64,000 bases of DNA from Paenibacillus sanguinis 2301083 = DSM 16941. Its GTDB lineage: Bacteria; Bacillota; Bacilli; Paenibacillales; Paenibacillaceae. Of this stretch, positions 8,793-18,092 are shown one piece after another (within the stretch, counting starts at the first letter, position 1; each line of letters starts with the position of its first letter). Location: positions 1 to 64,000 of the forward strand of contig NZ_KB895389.1 in the NCBI RefSeq assembly GCF_000374825.1. Reading direction: 5' to 3'. A model generated the notes under the pieces. That model did no database searches and was not told the origin of the DNA. It saw only the letters and a program-made list of their open reading frames with translations. Made by a program: the position numbers and the translations under genes.

Positions 8793-10589
8793 ATGCGATT
8801 TATAGTTTCCTATATCGAGAAAAACAGGTGGAGCATTTCGCGAATTTTGAACACCTCTTTTTTCCTGATGATTACCATTCCGATTTTGTTGGTGACTTTA
8901 TTTGCGGTACGCTCTCTTAATTCTATTATGCTGGGCAACTTGACCAACCAGGCCTTGCAGACTCTTGAACAGCAGGCTGACAGCTTTGATGCCAAGGCCA
9001 CCATGATGATTAATACAGCATCAGCCATCGCCAATGATGATCAAATCATCTCAACATCTGCGGCGATTCATAAGAACGAGGGGCAAGCAAGCCAATTCGA
9101 GCTACGCAAGTCGTTGGACAAACAGTTGAACAATTATTTTCACTATACGTCCGATGTAGTGAGCGTGCTGTTCCTGTTTAAAAATCAGGGCTCCTACGCC
9201 TATAAAAGAAATATGGATCTCGATCTGTCGCAGTTGTATGCGATGGAATGGTATCGAGAGGCAGAGCAGCAGAAGAACCGGGTAAGCCTGTTTGGCGTGC
9301 AGGAGAGTGCACGCAGCTTGGGACAAGGAGATCATTACTTTACGGCAGCGGTGTCACCCAAATACAGTACATTATTTTATAACGTGGAAATGATATATTT
9401 CATCTTCCGTTCCTCTGATTTTCTGGAGCGGCTGGATGCCAGCAGGGGAGAAGGCGGAGAGATATACGTGATTGGCTCCGGGGGGGATGTGATTGCTGCC
9501 AATGACGTAGCTGCCATGCAGCAAGGAATCACGGACCGGCTCTATTTGGAGGAAGCTCTAGATGGGAAGCAGGGCAGCTACGTTAAAAAGATCGCAGGTA
9601 ATCAGTCCTTTATCATCTATACAACGTCTGATTTGGGCTGGAAATACATCAAGGTGGTGCCTTATGGACAAATAGTTGATCAGGTCAGAAGTGTGTTCCT
9701 GAGCATGATTGTGTTCTCTATTGGTGGTCTGATCGTGTTCCTGCTGGTATCTTACGGACTGACTCATAGCATTGTGAATCCGATTCTGTCCTTGTTCCGC
9801 GGGATGTCCCAGGCTAAGACCGGCAATCTCAAAACAAGGCTAACCCCTTCCGGGCCGCTGGAAATTCATGTGTTAGGAACGGCATTTAACGAAATGAATG
9901 CGAACATGGAGCGGCTGATCGCTGAGATTAAAGATCAGGAAACACAAAAGCGTCTGCTGGAAATCCGGGCACTGCAATCACAAATTAATCCGCACTTTCT
10001 GTTGAATACACTTAACACAATCAAGCTGATGGGGGCTATATCCAAGGCGGATCATATCGTGAAAATGACGGATGCCCTGACCAGATTATTGTCCTCCACG
10101 CTGAATAAGGGCGGAATGTATGCAACGGTAGGCCAGGAAATAGGTTTGCTGGGGGAGTATCTTCAAATTATGAAGACCCGTTACGGTGACCTGTTTGATG
10201 TGCATTATGACATCGATCCGGCACTGGAGCATGTATACATTTTAAAGCTGCTGCTGCAGCCGATTATGGAAAATGCCATTCTGCACGGCCTACACGAGAA
10301 GGAGACGCGCGGGAACATCTATATTTGGGGCGAGCAGCAGGGGACTGACTGCCGCTTCGTTATTGAGGATGATGGCATAGGCATTGATGCTGAGAAGCTG
10401 CCGTTATTGCTGTCCTCCCAGCGACAAAGCAAGGAGAGCTTCAGCGGCTTGGGGCTCCGCAATGTGCATGAACGTATCCGTCTCAACTATGGTGAACCAT
10501 ATGGTCTTCATATTACCAGCCTGCAAGGCGAGGGGACCCGAGTGGAGCTGCTGTTGCCTTGGCTTGAAGAGAACCCTGAGGATATTTAA
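8793..10589 (+). CDS. Sensor histidine kinase, YesM-type
   Basis: 598 residues. There is an N-terminal membrane segment (about 25-45), an extracellular Cache-like sensor region of about 250 residues, a second membrane segment (about 300-325, VFLSMIVFSIGGLIVFLLVSYG), a HAMP linker, a His_kinase domain with QINPHFLLNTLN in which His401 is the predicted phosphorylation site, and an HATPase domain with ENAILHGL and GLGLRNVHERI. The start at ATG 8793 (MRFIVSY) follows GAGGGGGC; the open frame back to 8616 runs through a terminator. The next gene is its response regulator. By analogy with the family it senses an extracytoplasmic sugar and controls one of the two flanking ABC importers. Confidence 0.92.
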   Translation: MRFIVSYIEKNRWSISRILNTSFFLMITIPILLVTLFAVRSLNSIMLGNLTNQALQTLEQQADSFDAKATMMINTASAIANDDQIISTSAAIHKNEGQASQFELRKSLDKQLNNYFHYTSDVVSVLFLFKNQGSYAYKRNMDLDLSQLYAMEWYREAEQQKNRVSLFGVQESARSLGQGDHYFTAAVSPKYSTLFYNVEMIYFIFRSSDFLERLDASRGEGGEIYVIGSGGDVIAANDVAAMQQGITDRLYLEEALDGKQGSYVKKIAGNQSFIIYTTSDLGWKYIKVVPYGQIVDQVRSVFLSMIVFSIGGLIVFLLVSYGLTHSIVNPILSLFRGMSQAKTGNLKTRLTPSGPLEIHVLGTAFNEMNANMERLIAEIKDQETQKRLLEIRALQSQINPHFLLNTLNTIKLMGAISKADHIVKMTDALTRLLSSTLNKGGMYATVGQEIGLLGEYLQIMKTRYGDLFDVHYDIDPALEHVYILKLLLQPIMENAILHGLHEKETRGNIYIWGEQQGTDCRFVIEDDGIGIDAEKLPLLLSSQRQSKESFSGLGLRNVHERIRLNYGEPYGLHITSLQGEGTRVELLLPWLEENPEDI

Positions 10590-10622
10590 TGTGCACGGCA
10601 GCTACCTCTATAAGGAGGAAAA

Positions 10623-12368
10623 ATGATGATTCGAGTATTGTTGGTTGATGATGAGCCTATTGTACGTATTGCTATGCGCGAACTAATTCCGTGGGAGCGG
10701 CTGGGCTGTGAGATTGCCGGGGAGGCTGCTCACGGCCGTGAAGCCTTGAAGAGGCTGGAGGGGAACGGCATTGACTTATTGCTTGTGGATATGCAGATGC
10801 CGCATATGAATGGCATAGAGTTGATTCGGGAACTCCACGCTCGCGGGCGAATGGAGGAACTGGTTGTAATCGTGCTTAGCGCCTACTCGGACTATGAATA
10901 CGTCAGAGAGGCCTTCTTGTATGGGGCCAGCGATTATATGATCAAGAACGACCTGGAGGAAGCCAAGGTCGTTCCGGTGATTAATAAGGCAGTAGAGGTG
11001 ATTTATCAGCGGATGAATGCTTGGGAGCGGAGGAATCAGGAGACGCGATCCCGGGAGCAGAAGTTGAAGGAGAATTGGCTAGTTAATGCCGTAAGATTGC
11101 ACGCAAATGGTTCTCCTGTGGCTGTAGAGACGTTATCTCTGGAGGAAGTCGGAGAGGGAACCAAAGCGGCGAATACGGAGCCATTTCTCTTCCTTAAGTG
11201 GTGGAGTGAAGCGGGGGGACGTGACCGGCAGTCAATCGGTTGCTTGCTGCTGGACCCATGCCATAGAGGAAAGCAGGGAGGGGATTTGGAGCAGCAGGCC
11301 CGGTTTGTTATGCATACCGTACGCCAGGTTGTGGAGGGCTATGGCCATGAGCTGATCATCGTGCCGGTCGATCCCGGAGAGTTTGCGATGCTTCTATGGG
11401 TGACGGAGCGTGCGGAAGGACAGCCTTATCGAATTCGGATGACAGAGATGCTGCACAAGACCTTCTCCCATTTGCAGCAATATGTCGGTGTCACCGGGGC
11501 GGTCGGCTTGGCGGAGCCATGCTCGCATTGGCAAGCTTGGCAATCCCGGTACCTTAAGGCACGATTGTTGGCGCAGCTCCGTTTTTTTCGGGGCGGAGGT
11601 GAGGTATTCTTCACGGAAGCATTACCAGCGCAGACGGAGCAGGGTCAAAAGCCACCGGTCTGGAATATCTCCGGGTTAATCCGCAATATCGAGCTGGGCA
11701 GTGGGGAATGGGAGAGGGAATTACAGGAAGGGATGGAACGTCTGAGGCAGTCGGGACACACCATGATTGAGGTTCTCCTTCAGCCTTATCTTGCCTTGCT
11801 GTGGGAACTGGGATCACTGCTACGCGCCCAAGGACTGGACTGGGGGGAGCTCAGTGTAGGCAATCCATCCCCGGCGGAGCAACTCAAACAGTTCAATTTC
11901 CTGACGGAGGTGGAGAACTATATGCTGGGCCTGGTTCGGCAGGTAGCCGAGATGGTGCATCCGCTCTCTCGTGTTGCAGAAACGGCGCCGAGACTGGTCT
12001 CCAAGGTCAAGGAATGGATCGATGGGCATTATCACGAGCCGCTCTCCCTGACCCTTGCCAGTGAGATGGCTGGCATCAGTGAAAGCTATCTCAGTAAGGT
12101 CTTCGCCAAGGAGATGGGCGAGACCTTCGTAGAATATGTTGCTCGGCGGCGCATAGAGAACGCTATCGTGATGCTGCAAAGCGGTATGAAGCTGTATGAG
12201 ATCGGGGAGCGGGTGGGTTATCCAAACCCCGGACATTTCACGAAGGTGTTCAAAAGGATTACGGGGAAGACGCCGCTGGAATACCGTGAACAATTGAAAG
12301 AGGATGTTCAAAAAGTCGTCTTCCCAGAACGAAGCTGTTCGAGGAGTAAACTCGACATCGAATCTTGA
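10623..12368 (+). CDS. AraC-type response regulator (YesN-like), C-terminus altered by MITE
   Basis: 581 residues. The receiver domain has Asp56 in LLVDMQMPHMNG as phosphoacceptor, followed by a long linker and a C-terminal AraC double helix-turn-helix (about 470-565, SLTLASEMAGISESYLSKVFAKEMGETFVEYVARRRI … RVGYPNPGHFTKVFKRITGKTPLEYR). The start follows AAGGAGG with normal spacing. It pairs with the kinase before it and probably activates nearby sugar genes. The last 20 residues (VQKVVFPERS…) come from a MITE-like insertion beginning at 12306, which also provides the TGA. The AraC domain itself is complete, so the protein is probably still functional. Confidence 0.92.
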   Translation: MMIRVLLVDDEPIVRIAMRELIPWERLGCEIAGEAAHGREALKRLEGNGIDLLLVDMQMPHMNGIELIRELHARGRMEELVVIVLSAYSDYEYVREAFLYGASDYMIKNDLEEAKVVPVINKAVEVIYQRMNAWERRNQETRSREQKLKENWLVNAVRLHANGSPVAVETLSLEEVGEGTKAANTEPFLFLKWWSEAGGRDRQSIGCLLLDPCHRGKQGGDLEQQARFVMHTVRQVVEGYGHELIIVPVDPGEFAMLLWVTERAEGQPYRIRMTEMLHKTFSHLQQYVGVTGAVGLAEPCSHWQAWQSRYLKARLLAQLRFFRGGGEVFFTEALPAQTEQGQKPPVWNISGLIRNIELGSGEWERELQEGMERLRQSGHTMIEVLLQPYLALLWELGSLLRAQGLDWGELSVGNPSPAEQLKQFNFLTEVENYMLGLVRQVAEMVHPLSRVAETAPRLVSKVKEWIDGHYHEPLSLTLASEMAGISESYLSKVFAKEMGETFVEYVARRRIENAIVMLQSGMKLYEIGERVGYPNPGHFTKVFKRITGKTPLEYREQLKEDVQKVVFPERSCSRSKLDIES

Positions 12369-12571
12369 ATTCAGCCGGGCCTAGCAGAAGCTTCCGTAGT
12401 ATGTTTCCTTCAGAAGCATTTGAGTTGCTCACGTACCCATGCTTCCGAAGTCGTTTTCTCCGAAAACGTGTAGCTCTGCTACTCAGTCCCTGGCTTTATC
12501 CAACTAAAGCGTTTTGAAAAAACGCACATCGAAAGCATAAGCTTTGGTCCTGTAAACCCGACTTTTTGAAC
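12306..12571. mobile_element. MITE-like element A, terminal inverted repeats
   Basis: GTTCAAAAAGTCG (12306-12318) and CGACTTTTTGAAC (12559-12571) are perfect 13-nt inverted ends enclosing 240 nt without a coding region. The interior has an AAGCTTCCG block near 12388 shared with element B at 14037. The left end lies inside the response regulator gene, whose final codons and stop are read from the element. No target duplication was recognised. It is non-autonomous and needs a transposase elsewhere. Confidence 0.75.
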
Positions 12572-12695
12572 TCGCGCTTAAAGGATAAAAAGAGAGAAGA
12601 AAAGGATAAACAGAGATAATTGAAAGCGCAGCCAAAGGAAATATAATAAACCTGTAAACGGATTCATATTACAAATTTATAAGGGAGGCCAAACG

Positions 12696-14006
12696 ATGAA
12701 CAGAAGAAAGTGGGCAGGGTGGCTGCTTACCTGTATGTTGCTGGTTACAGTAATTGCCGGCTGCTCCGGTTCAAATCCCCCGGCTGCGACAAGTGGAGGA
12801 GAGGAAAATACAGAGAGTAAGGGGAATGGAGAGAAGGTCGCTTTAAAGATGGCCATGTGGGACTCCAATAATGATTTTATTACCTTTGTTACCGAGAAGG
12901 TCAAGGAATATAGCAGCGTCAATCCCAATGTCAGCGTGGAGGTCGAATCGTTCAAGAGTGATAGCGATTATTTGCAGGCGATCAAGGTCCGGGCTGGTGG
13001 CGGAGCGCTTCCCGATGTGATGGAACTGAAGCCGAACTGGCTGGCAGATTTTAAGGATCAGCTTATTCCACTGGATGATGTGGGGGTTGTCGCAACTAAC
13101 AAATACGCCAAGACCTATGCCATTGACGGGAAAGTGATGGCGATTCCTTCAGTGTCATTCCCTGAGCTGGTCTATTACCATCCAAGCATCTTCGAGGAAT
13201 TAAAGTTGGAGGTGCCGACCACTTGGCCCCAATTTCTGGAGGTGCTGACGGCGATCAAGGAAGACGGCACATACATTCCTTATGCAATGGGTGGCAAGGA
13301 TGCCTGGCCGGATTACCCGTTTAACGAATTTCTGCCGCATATTCTATCAGACAATGAGAATTACTTAAGCGACTTGGCCAAGGAAGATACGCCCTTTGGC
13401 GAAGGCACTCCATTCTACCAAGCTTATCAACAGATTGCCGAGATGTATAATGCCGGTGTCATGGGACCGGACCCGCTGGGAGTTGGCGCAGACCAAGCCA
13501 ATGATCTGTTTATTTCCAAGCAGGCGGCCATCATGGCTTCGGGGTTATGGTTCGTGCCTACCTACCAAGGCAAGGCAGGCAATCTGGATGATTTGGCAGC
13601 CTTCCCGATGCCATATCGGCCCAATGAGGATTCCCCGCTCAAGCTGATGATGTTCACCGACCATTTCTACGGAATCAGCAGCACGTCGAAGCATCCGGAG
13701 GAAGCGAAGGCATTTATGGAATGGTTTTATTCTCCGGAGGTGTATAAGGAGTATCTCAATGCGGCTCAACTGGATAGCGCCTTTGAGGGCGTCGAGTCGG
13801 AGGTGCCGTTCCTCAAATCCTTCTATGCGGAGCATCAGTATGAGAACTTCATTTATATCCCGGGTGATGCGGCCTACACGGAATTGTCCAATGCGATTCA
13901 ACTTGACGTGAAGGCACTGGGCCAGGAGATGATGGCTGGTAAGTCGGTGGACGATATCGCTAAGGATTTGAATGCAAAGTGGACGGAAGCCAGAAAGAAT
14001 AAATAG
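12696..14006 (+). CDS. Sugar ABC transporter substrate-binding lipoprotein (second importer)
   Basis: 436 residues. The signal peptide ends in the lipobox VIAGC (Cys23), followed by a Ser/Gly/Glu-rich linker and a family 1 solute-binding domain (LKMAMWDSNNDFITFVTEKVKEY…). The ribosome site AAGGGAGG sits 10 nt before the ATG. Two permease genes follow, separated by a hairpin that has been split by an insertion. The gene is bracketed by MITE-like elements at 12306-12571 and 14037-14259. No sugar enzyme accompanies this importer; it may serve the upstream GH94 pathway or bring in something unrelated. Confidence 0.92.
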   Translation: MNRRKWAGWLLTCMLLVTVIAGCSGSNPPAATSGGEENTESKGNGEKVALKMAMWDSNNDFITFVTEKVKEYSSVNPNVSVEVESFKSDSDYLQAIKVRAGGGALPDVMELKPNWLADFKDQLIPLDDVGVVATNKYAKTYAIDGKVMAIPSVSFPELVYYHPSIFEELKLEVPTTWPQFLEVLTAIKEDGTYIPYAMGGKDAWPDYPFNEFLPHILSDNENYLSDLAKEDTPFGEGTPFYQAYQQIAEMYNAGVMGPDPLGVGADQANDLFISKQAAIMASGLWFVPTYQGKAGNLDDLAAFPMPYRPNEDSPLKLMMFTDHFYGISSTSKHPEEAKAFMEWFYSPEVYKEYLNAAQLDSAFEGVESEVPFLKSFYAEHQYENFIYIPGDAAYTELSNAIQLDVKALGQEMMAGKSVDDIAKDLNAKWTEARKNK

Positions 14007-14009
14007 GAT

Positions 14010-14283
14010 ATATCGGGCGGCCATCATCACAGATATGTTGAACTTATGATTAATGCAGGGGAAGCTGGCCGAGAAAAAATGTTCTTACGATCGCTGTTGT
14101 TCATGGATTTCTGTAATTTAATGAATTCAAATAAAGTAGAAATCTATTCACAAAGGCGAACAAGTGTAAGCTTCCGATGTAGCTTTCTTGCAGAAAGCTT
14201 TGAGCTTCTTCAGAATCATTTTTTTCTCTTGCTTTTTCTGCATTAATTGCTGGTTCAACTTACGCGGGATGGCCGCCGGATAT
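14010..14283 (+). promoter_or_regulatory. Intercistronic hairpin split by an insertion
   Basis: ATATCGGGCGGCCATC (14010-14025) and GATGGCCGCCGGATAT (14268-14283) match as inverted repeats at 15 of 16 positions. They flank element B. Without it they would form a compact hairpin between binding-protein and permease genes, as in the two other importer operons of the window. Confidence 0.65.
14037..14259. mobile_element. MITE-like element B in hairpin loop
   Basis: The ends are GTTGAAC…ATTAATGCAG (14037 on) and its inverted counterpart CTGCATTAAT…GTTCAAC (to 14259), differing only in a 5-nt block. The interior has AAGCTTCCG followed by a TTTC…CAGAAAGC hairpin (from about 14168) resembling element A. 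A 66-codon reading frame inside has no ribosome site and is not a gene. The element may interfere with expression of the downstream permeases. Confidence 0.6.
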
Positions 14284-14300
14284 AAAAGGAAGTGGTAGAT

Positions 14301-15179
14301 ATGAACTATAACCTGCAAAAGAAACTGGTAATTTTCGGATTTTTATTTATACCGGTAGGACTGTTGATGTTATTTCTGCTGTATCCTACCTTGAAGCTGT
14401 TTCAGTTCAGCCTGACGGACTGGAATGGGATATCGGAATCCTTCAGCTATGTTGGGTTAAAAAATTATCTGATGGCGTTCCGGACAGAAGGGGTCTGGGA
14501 TGCACTGGGCAACAATCTATTGTATTTTATCATGCACTTGGTTTTCATTCCGGTTGAAATTATGGTTGCTGTCTTGCTTAATCAGAAGCTTCGGGCAAGC
14601 CGCTTTTTCCGCTCCATTGTATTTATGCCTTACATTTTGAATGGAGTGGCCGTAGCTTATATTTTCAGCTATCTATATAACCCGATCAATGGCCCACTGA
14701 ATGCGCTCCTGGGAGCAGCGGGGTTGGAAGGTCTGATCCAAAGCTGGCTTAGTGATCCGAACGTGGTCAATTATTCACTGGTAGCTGTATCCCTTTGGCG
14801 TTTTAGCGGCTTTCACGTCATCCTGTTCCTGGCGGGCTTGCAGTCAGTACCGCAAGACCTGTATGAGGCGGCCACAATTGATGGAGCCAATGGCTGGCAT
14901 AAATTTAGATACATTACCGTCCCCGGCATCCGAAGAGTTATAGAGATTGTCCTCTTCCTGAATGTCAGAGGGGCCCTGCAAGTATTTGATATTCCGTTCC
15001 TGATGACTCAAGGCGGGCCGGGAACTTCGAGTAGTACGTTCACTGTGTATACCATTCAAGCAGCGTTCAAATATAACAATTATGGACTCGCTTCTTCGCT
15101 GGCCGTCATGTTAATGCTTATGATCATTGCATTCAGCATGCTACAGAGCAAGCTGCTTGGCGGGAAGGGGGAGGAATAA
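14301..15179 (+). CDS. Sugar ABC transporter permease (second importer, MalF-like)
   Basis: 292 residues, about six membrane segments. The EAA loop reads LYEAATIDGANGWHKFRYITVPGIRR. ATG 14301 is preferred because AAGGA lies 10 nt before it; the in-frame GTG at 14292 is too close to that site. It forms the channel with the next protein. Its ribosome binding site lies just beyond the split hairpin. Confidence 0.92.
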   Translation: MNYNLQKKLVIFGFLFIPVGLLMLFLLYPTLKLFQFSLTDWNGISESFSYVGLKNYLMAFRTEGVWDALGNNLLYFIMHLVFIPVEIMVAVLLNQKLRASRFFRSIVFMPYILNGVAVAYIFSYLYNPINGPLNALLGAAGLEGLIQSWLSDPNVVNYSLVAVSLWRFSGFHVILFLAGLQSVPQDLYEAATIDGANGWHKFRYITVPGIRRVIEIVLFLNVRGALQVFDIPFLMTQGGPGTSSSTFTVYTIQAAFKYNNYGLASSLAVMLMLMIIAFSMLQSKLLGGKGEE

Positions 15180-16007
15180 ATGATCAGACGGATGTCGTCT
15201 CGTGTACCTGTGTATCTATTCTTTATCTTAATCAGTGCCATCGTCCTGTTCCCGGTCCTGATCAGCGTGTTCACAGCATTTAAAACCGGACCGGAACTGA
15301 TGAAGTCCTCGCCGCTCGCCTTGCCGGAATCGTGGCAGTTTGGCAACCTGATTACCGCCTTCAAGACAGGAAACATGCTGGTGGGCTTTCGGAATACGGC
15401 TATTCTGGTCGTGGTCAGCGTTATTTTGAATACCGTGCTTGGCTCCATGACCTCTTTCATTCTGAATCGATTTGATTTCCGGGTAAAAAAGCTGATCATG
15501 GCTATGTTCATGGTAGCCATGGTCATTCCTTACTATACTACCGAGGTGTCCCGGTTTCAGATTATTAAGTCGCTGGGGCTGTATGATACGATATTTGCTC
15601 CGTTATTGATCTATGCGGGAACGGATTTGCTGCAAATCTTTATCTTCCTGCAATTCATTGAGAAGATTTCCAGCCAACTGGATGAGAGTGCAATGATAGA
15701 CGGCGCATCCTATTTGACGATCTACCGGAAAATCATTTTCCCACTGCTGCTGCCAGCTTCGGCTACACTGGCGATTATCAAAGCTGTGGACATCATGAAC
15801 GACATGTATATTCCTTATCTGTATATGCCTTCCAAGGAATTGCACACACTGTCTACGGCCTTAATGACCTTTGTGGGGCAGCGGTCCTCCGATTTTGGCC
15901 AATTGTCGGCAGCTATCGTTATTGTCTTAATTCCGACCATTGTCATCTATCTGTTGCTGCAAAAATATATTTTTGCCGGGATTACCGAAGGAGCGATCAA
16001 GGGGTAG
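15180..16007 (+). CDS. Sugar ABC transporter permease (second importer, MalG-like)
   Basis: 275 residues with about six membrane segments and the EAA loop LDESAMIDGASYLTIYRKIIFPLLLP. The ATG follows the previous stop with no gap, behind GGGGGAGG in the upstream gene, so the two are translationally coupled. This is the last gene of the importer operon; a terminator-like hairpin follows. Confidence 0.92.
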   Translation: MIRRMSSRVPVYLFFILISAIVLFPVLISVFTAFKTGPELMKSSPLALPESWQFGNLITAFKTGNMLVGFRNTAILVVVSVILNTVLGSMTSFILNRFDFRVKKLIMAMFMVAMVIPYYTTEVSRFQIIKSLGLYDTIFAPLLIYAGTDLLQIFIFLQFIEKISSQLDESAMIDGASYLTIYRKIIFPLLLPASATLAIIKAVDIMNDMYIPYLYMPSKELHTLSTALMTFVGQRSSDFGQLSAAIVIVLIPTIVIYLLLQKYIFAGITEGAIKG

Positions 16008-16035
16008 TTGCCAAAAAAGAGTAGAAAAAAAGGAT

Positions 16036-16071
16036 AAACCTGCCGCGGACTAAGGGCCGTTTGGCGGGTTT
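16036..16071 (+). terminator. Probable terminator of second importer operon
   Basis: AAACCTGCC pairs with GGCGGGTTT (one mismatch), followed by TGTTTTGCTT. It lies 28 nt past the permease stop. Confidence 0.6.
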
Positions 16072-16232
16072 GTTTTGCTTATCTTCATTTAAATAAAGCG
16101 TTAATGTGTCATTTCTGTAAACGGATGGCCTTTTTGCGAAATAACTGCTTGCTGCAAAAAGAATAAGTTGCTATGATAATCGATAACTATATGGAAACCA
16201 TACATCAAATGTGACGGAAGGGATGGGGAGAA

Positions 16233-17321
16233 ATGAGTAACAGAGCTTTTAACTTTAATGCAGGCCCGGCTGCGCTGCCGCTTGAGGTACTGGAGCGGGC
16301 GCAAGCGGAGTTTGTTGATTTTCACGGAACAGGCATGTCGATAATGGAGATGTCTCACCGGGGGGCTGTTTATGAGGCAGTGCATAATGAAGCCTCCAGC
16401 CGTTTGCTGAAGCTGCTGGGCAATCCGTCCGGCTACATGGTGTTATTCCTGCAGGGCGGGGCGTCTACTCAATTTGCCATGCTGCCGATGAACTTGTTGA
16501 CCGAAGGGAAAACGGCAGGGTACGTGAAATCGGGTAGTTGGGCCAATAAAGCGATTAAAGAAGCAAAGCTCATCGGCGATACCTTTATTGCGGGTTCCTC
16601 CGAAGCGGACAAGTATATGCGTATGCCTGACTTAAGTAGCCTGAGCCTTCCGGAGCATACAGCTTACCTGCATCTGACCTCTAACGAGACGATTGAGGGA
16701 ACTCAGTTCCGCGAATTCCCGGATACGGGAAATGTTCCATTGATTGCAGACATGTCGAGCGATATTCTGTGTCGTCCGTTTGATCTGACGCAGTTCGGTA
16801 TGGTGTACGCGGGAGCGCAGAAGAATCTTGGTCCGTCCGGTGTAACCGTTGTGATAGCCCGTGAGGAATTGCTGCAAAATTCTCCGAAGCATCTGCCAAC
16901 GATGTTCCGGTATGATACGCATGCAGACAACAACTCGCTATATAATACGCCGCCATCCTTCTCGATCTACATGGTCAACGAAGTGCTTAAATGGATTGAG
17001 GAACAGGGGGCTCTGACCGGGGTGGAACAGAAGAATCGGGAGAAGGCAGATCTGCTGTACCGCTTCATTGATGAGAGCAACGGATTCTTCCGTGGCTGTA
17101 CTCAGCCGGATAGCCGTTCAACTATGAACGTGACTTTCCGCTTGGCTTCTGAAGAGCTGGAGAAGCTATTCATTAAAGAATCGGAAAAAGAAGGATTTAT
17201 CGGACTCAAGGGACATCGCAGTGTTGGCGGCCTGAGAGCTTCTATATATAATGCTGTTCCTTATGCAGCTGTTAAGGCGCTGGTGGACTTTATGGGACAA
17301 TTCCAGAAAACGCACGGTTAA
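16233..17321 (+). CDS. serC: Phosphoserine aminotransferase
   Basis: 362 residues, the usual length. It converts 3-phosphohydroxypyruvate plus glutamate to phosphoserine in serine synthesis and is PLP-dependent. Family signatures are FNFNAGPAALP at the N-terminus, GTGMSIMEMSHRG, LFLQGGASTQFAM, and AGAQKNLGPSG with Lys197 as the PLP Schiff-base residue; the C-terminus has GLKGHRSVGGLRASIYNA. The ribosome site AAGGGATGGGGAG precedes the ATG. It stands alone, with a strong inverted repeat after it, and no other serine gene adjoins. Confidence 0.97.
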   Translation: MSNRAFNFNAGPAALPLEVLERAQAEFVDFHGTGMSIMEMSHRGAVYEAVHNEASSRLLKLLGNPSGYMVLFLQGGASTQFAMLPMNLLTEGKTAGYVKSGSWANKAIKEAKLIGDTFIAGSSEADKYMRMPDLSSLSLPEHTAYLHLTSNETIEGTQFREFPDTGNVPLIADMSSDILCRPFDLTQFGMVYAGAQKNLGPSGVTVVIAREELLQNSPKHLPTMFRYDTHADNNSLYNTPPSFSIYMVNEVLKWIEEQGALTGVEQKNREKADLLYRFIDESNGFFRGCTQPDSRSTMNVTFRLASEELEKLFIKESEKEGFIGLKGHRSVGGLRASIYNAVPYAAVKALVDFMGQFQKTHG

Positions 17322-17336
17322 TTATGAAATAAATGC

Positions 17337-17380
17337 AGCAGGCTCCATCATCGTGAACTCACGCGATGATGGAGCCTGCT
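17337..17380 (+). terminator. Hairpin after serC, probable terminator
   Basis: AGCAGGCTCCATCATCG and CGATGATGGAGCCTGCT form a perfect 17-bp stem with a 10-nt loop. The T-run is poor (TTGCC), so termination efficiency is uncertain. Confidence 0.65.
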
Positions 17381-17484
17381 TTGCCGTGGAGTTCATTTTT
17401 TCTGTTGGCTGCTAATTTGCTATAATGAGACAAGTACGGTTGAGGCAACAATATTATGGTTTCAAGATGGGGAGTTCGATCATC

Positions 17485-17949
17485 ATGGCGTTACACATTG
17501 TATTAGTGGAGCCGGAAATTCCGGCAAATACAGGCAATATCGCAAGAACATGCGCGGCTACCGGCATTCATTTGCATTTAGTGCGTCCACTGGGTTTTCG
17601 GACAGACGATGCGACGCTTAAGCGGGCCGGGCTGGATTACTGGTATGCGGTGCATATCGAATATCATGATTCCTTCCAGGAAGTGAAGGATATGTATCCG
17701 GAGGGCCGATTTTTCTTCGGGACAACGAAGGCAACGAAACGTTATACGGATTTCACCTATCAGGACGGAGATTTCTTTGTCTTTGGCAAAGAAACGAAGG
17801 GGCTGGCACCGGAAATTTTGGAAGCCCATCCGGAAACGATGATGCGAATGCCTATGACGGACAAGGTGCGTTCTTTGAATTTGTCGAATTCTGCGGCAAT
17901 TATCGTATATGAGGCCCTGCGGCAGCTTGATTTTCCGGGAATGGCATAA
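17485..17949 (+). CDS. trmL: tRNA (cytidine(34)-2'-O)-methyltransferase, SPOUT family
   Basis: 154 residues, a normal TrmL length. Signatures are HIVLVEPEIPANTGNIARTCAATG at the start, FFGTTKATKRYTDF in the middle, and VFGKETKGLAPEIL and RMPMTDKVRSLNLSNSAAIIVYEALRQ, which form the SPOUT knot that binds S-adenosylmethionine. It methylates the wobble ribose of leucine tRNAs in the cytoplasm. The start is ATG 17485 behind GGGGAG; the frame opens further upstream without a ribosome site. B. subtilis calls the orthologue cspR. Confidence 0.93.
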   Translation: MALHIVLVEPEIPANTGNIARTCAATGIHLHLVRPLGFRTDDATLKRAGLDYWYAVHIEYHDSFQEVKDMYPEGRFFFGTTKATKRYTDFTYQDGDFFVFGKETKGLAPEILEAHPETMMRMPMTDKVRSLNLSNSAAIIVYEALRQLDFPGMA

Positions 17950-18092
17950 AAATTCGAGGAATTTCGTCAAAATCATTTTAAAAACGTCGAAATGCAGCAG
18001 GAATCCTGAAAATAATAGCGAATTATAAGAGATTAGGTATTTGGTTCTATTTTTCTACATAACTATTCTTTTCAGGAGAGGTGTGCCATTTT

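Noticed and set aside
12621-12634. cre-like TGAAAGCGCAGCCA before the second importer
   Set aside because: Two mismatches at conserved positions; too weak to list as a site.
14046-14246. 66-codon frame between binding-protein and permease genes
   Set aside because: It lies wholly inside MITE-like element B, with no ribosome site and no protein-like composition.
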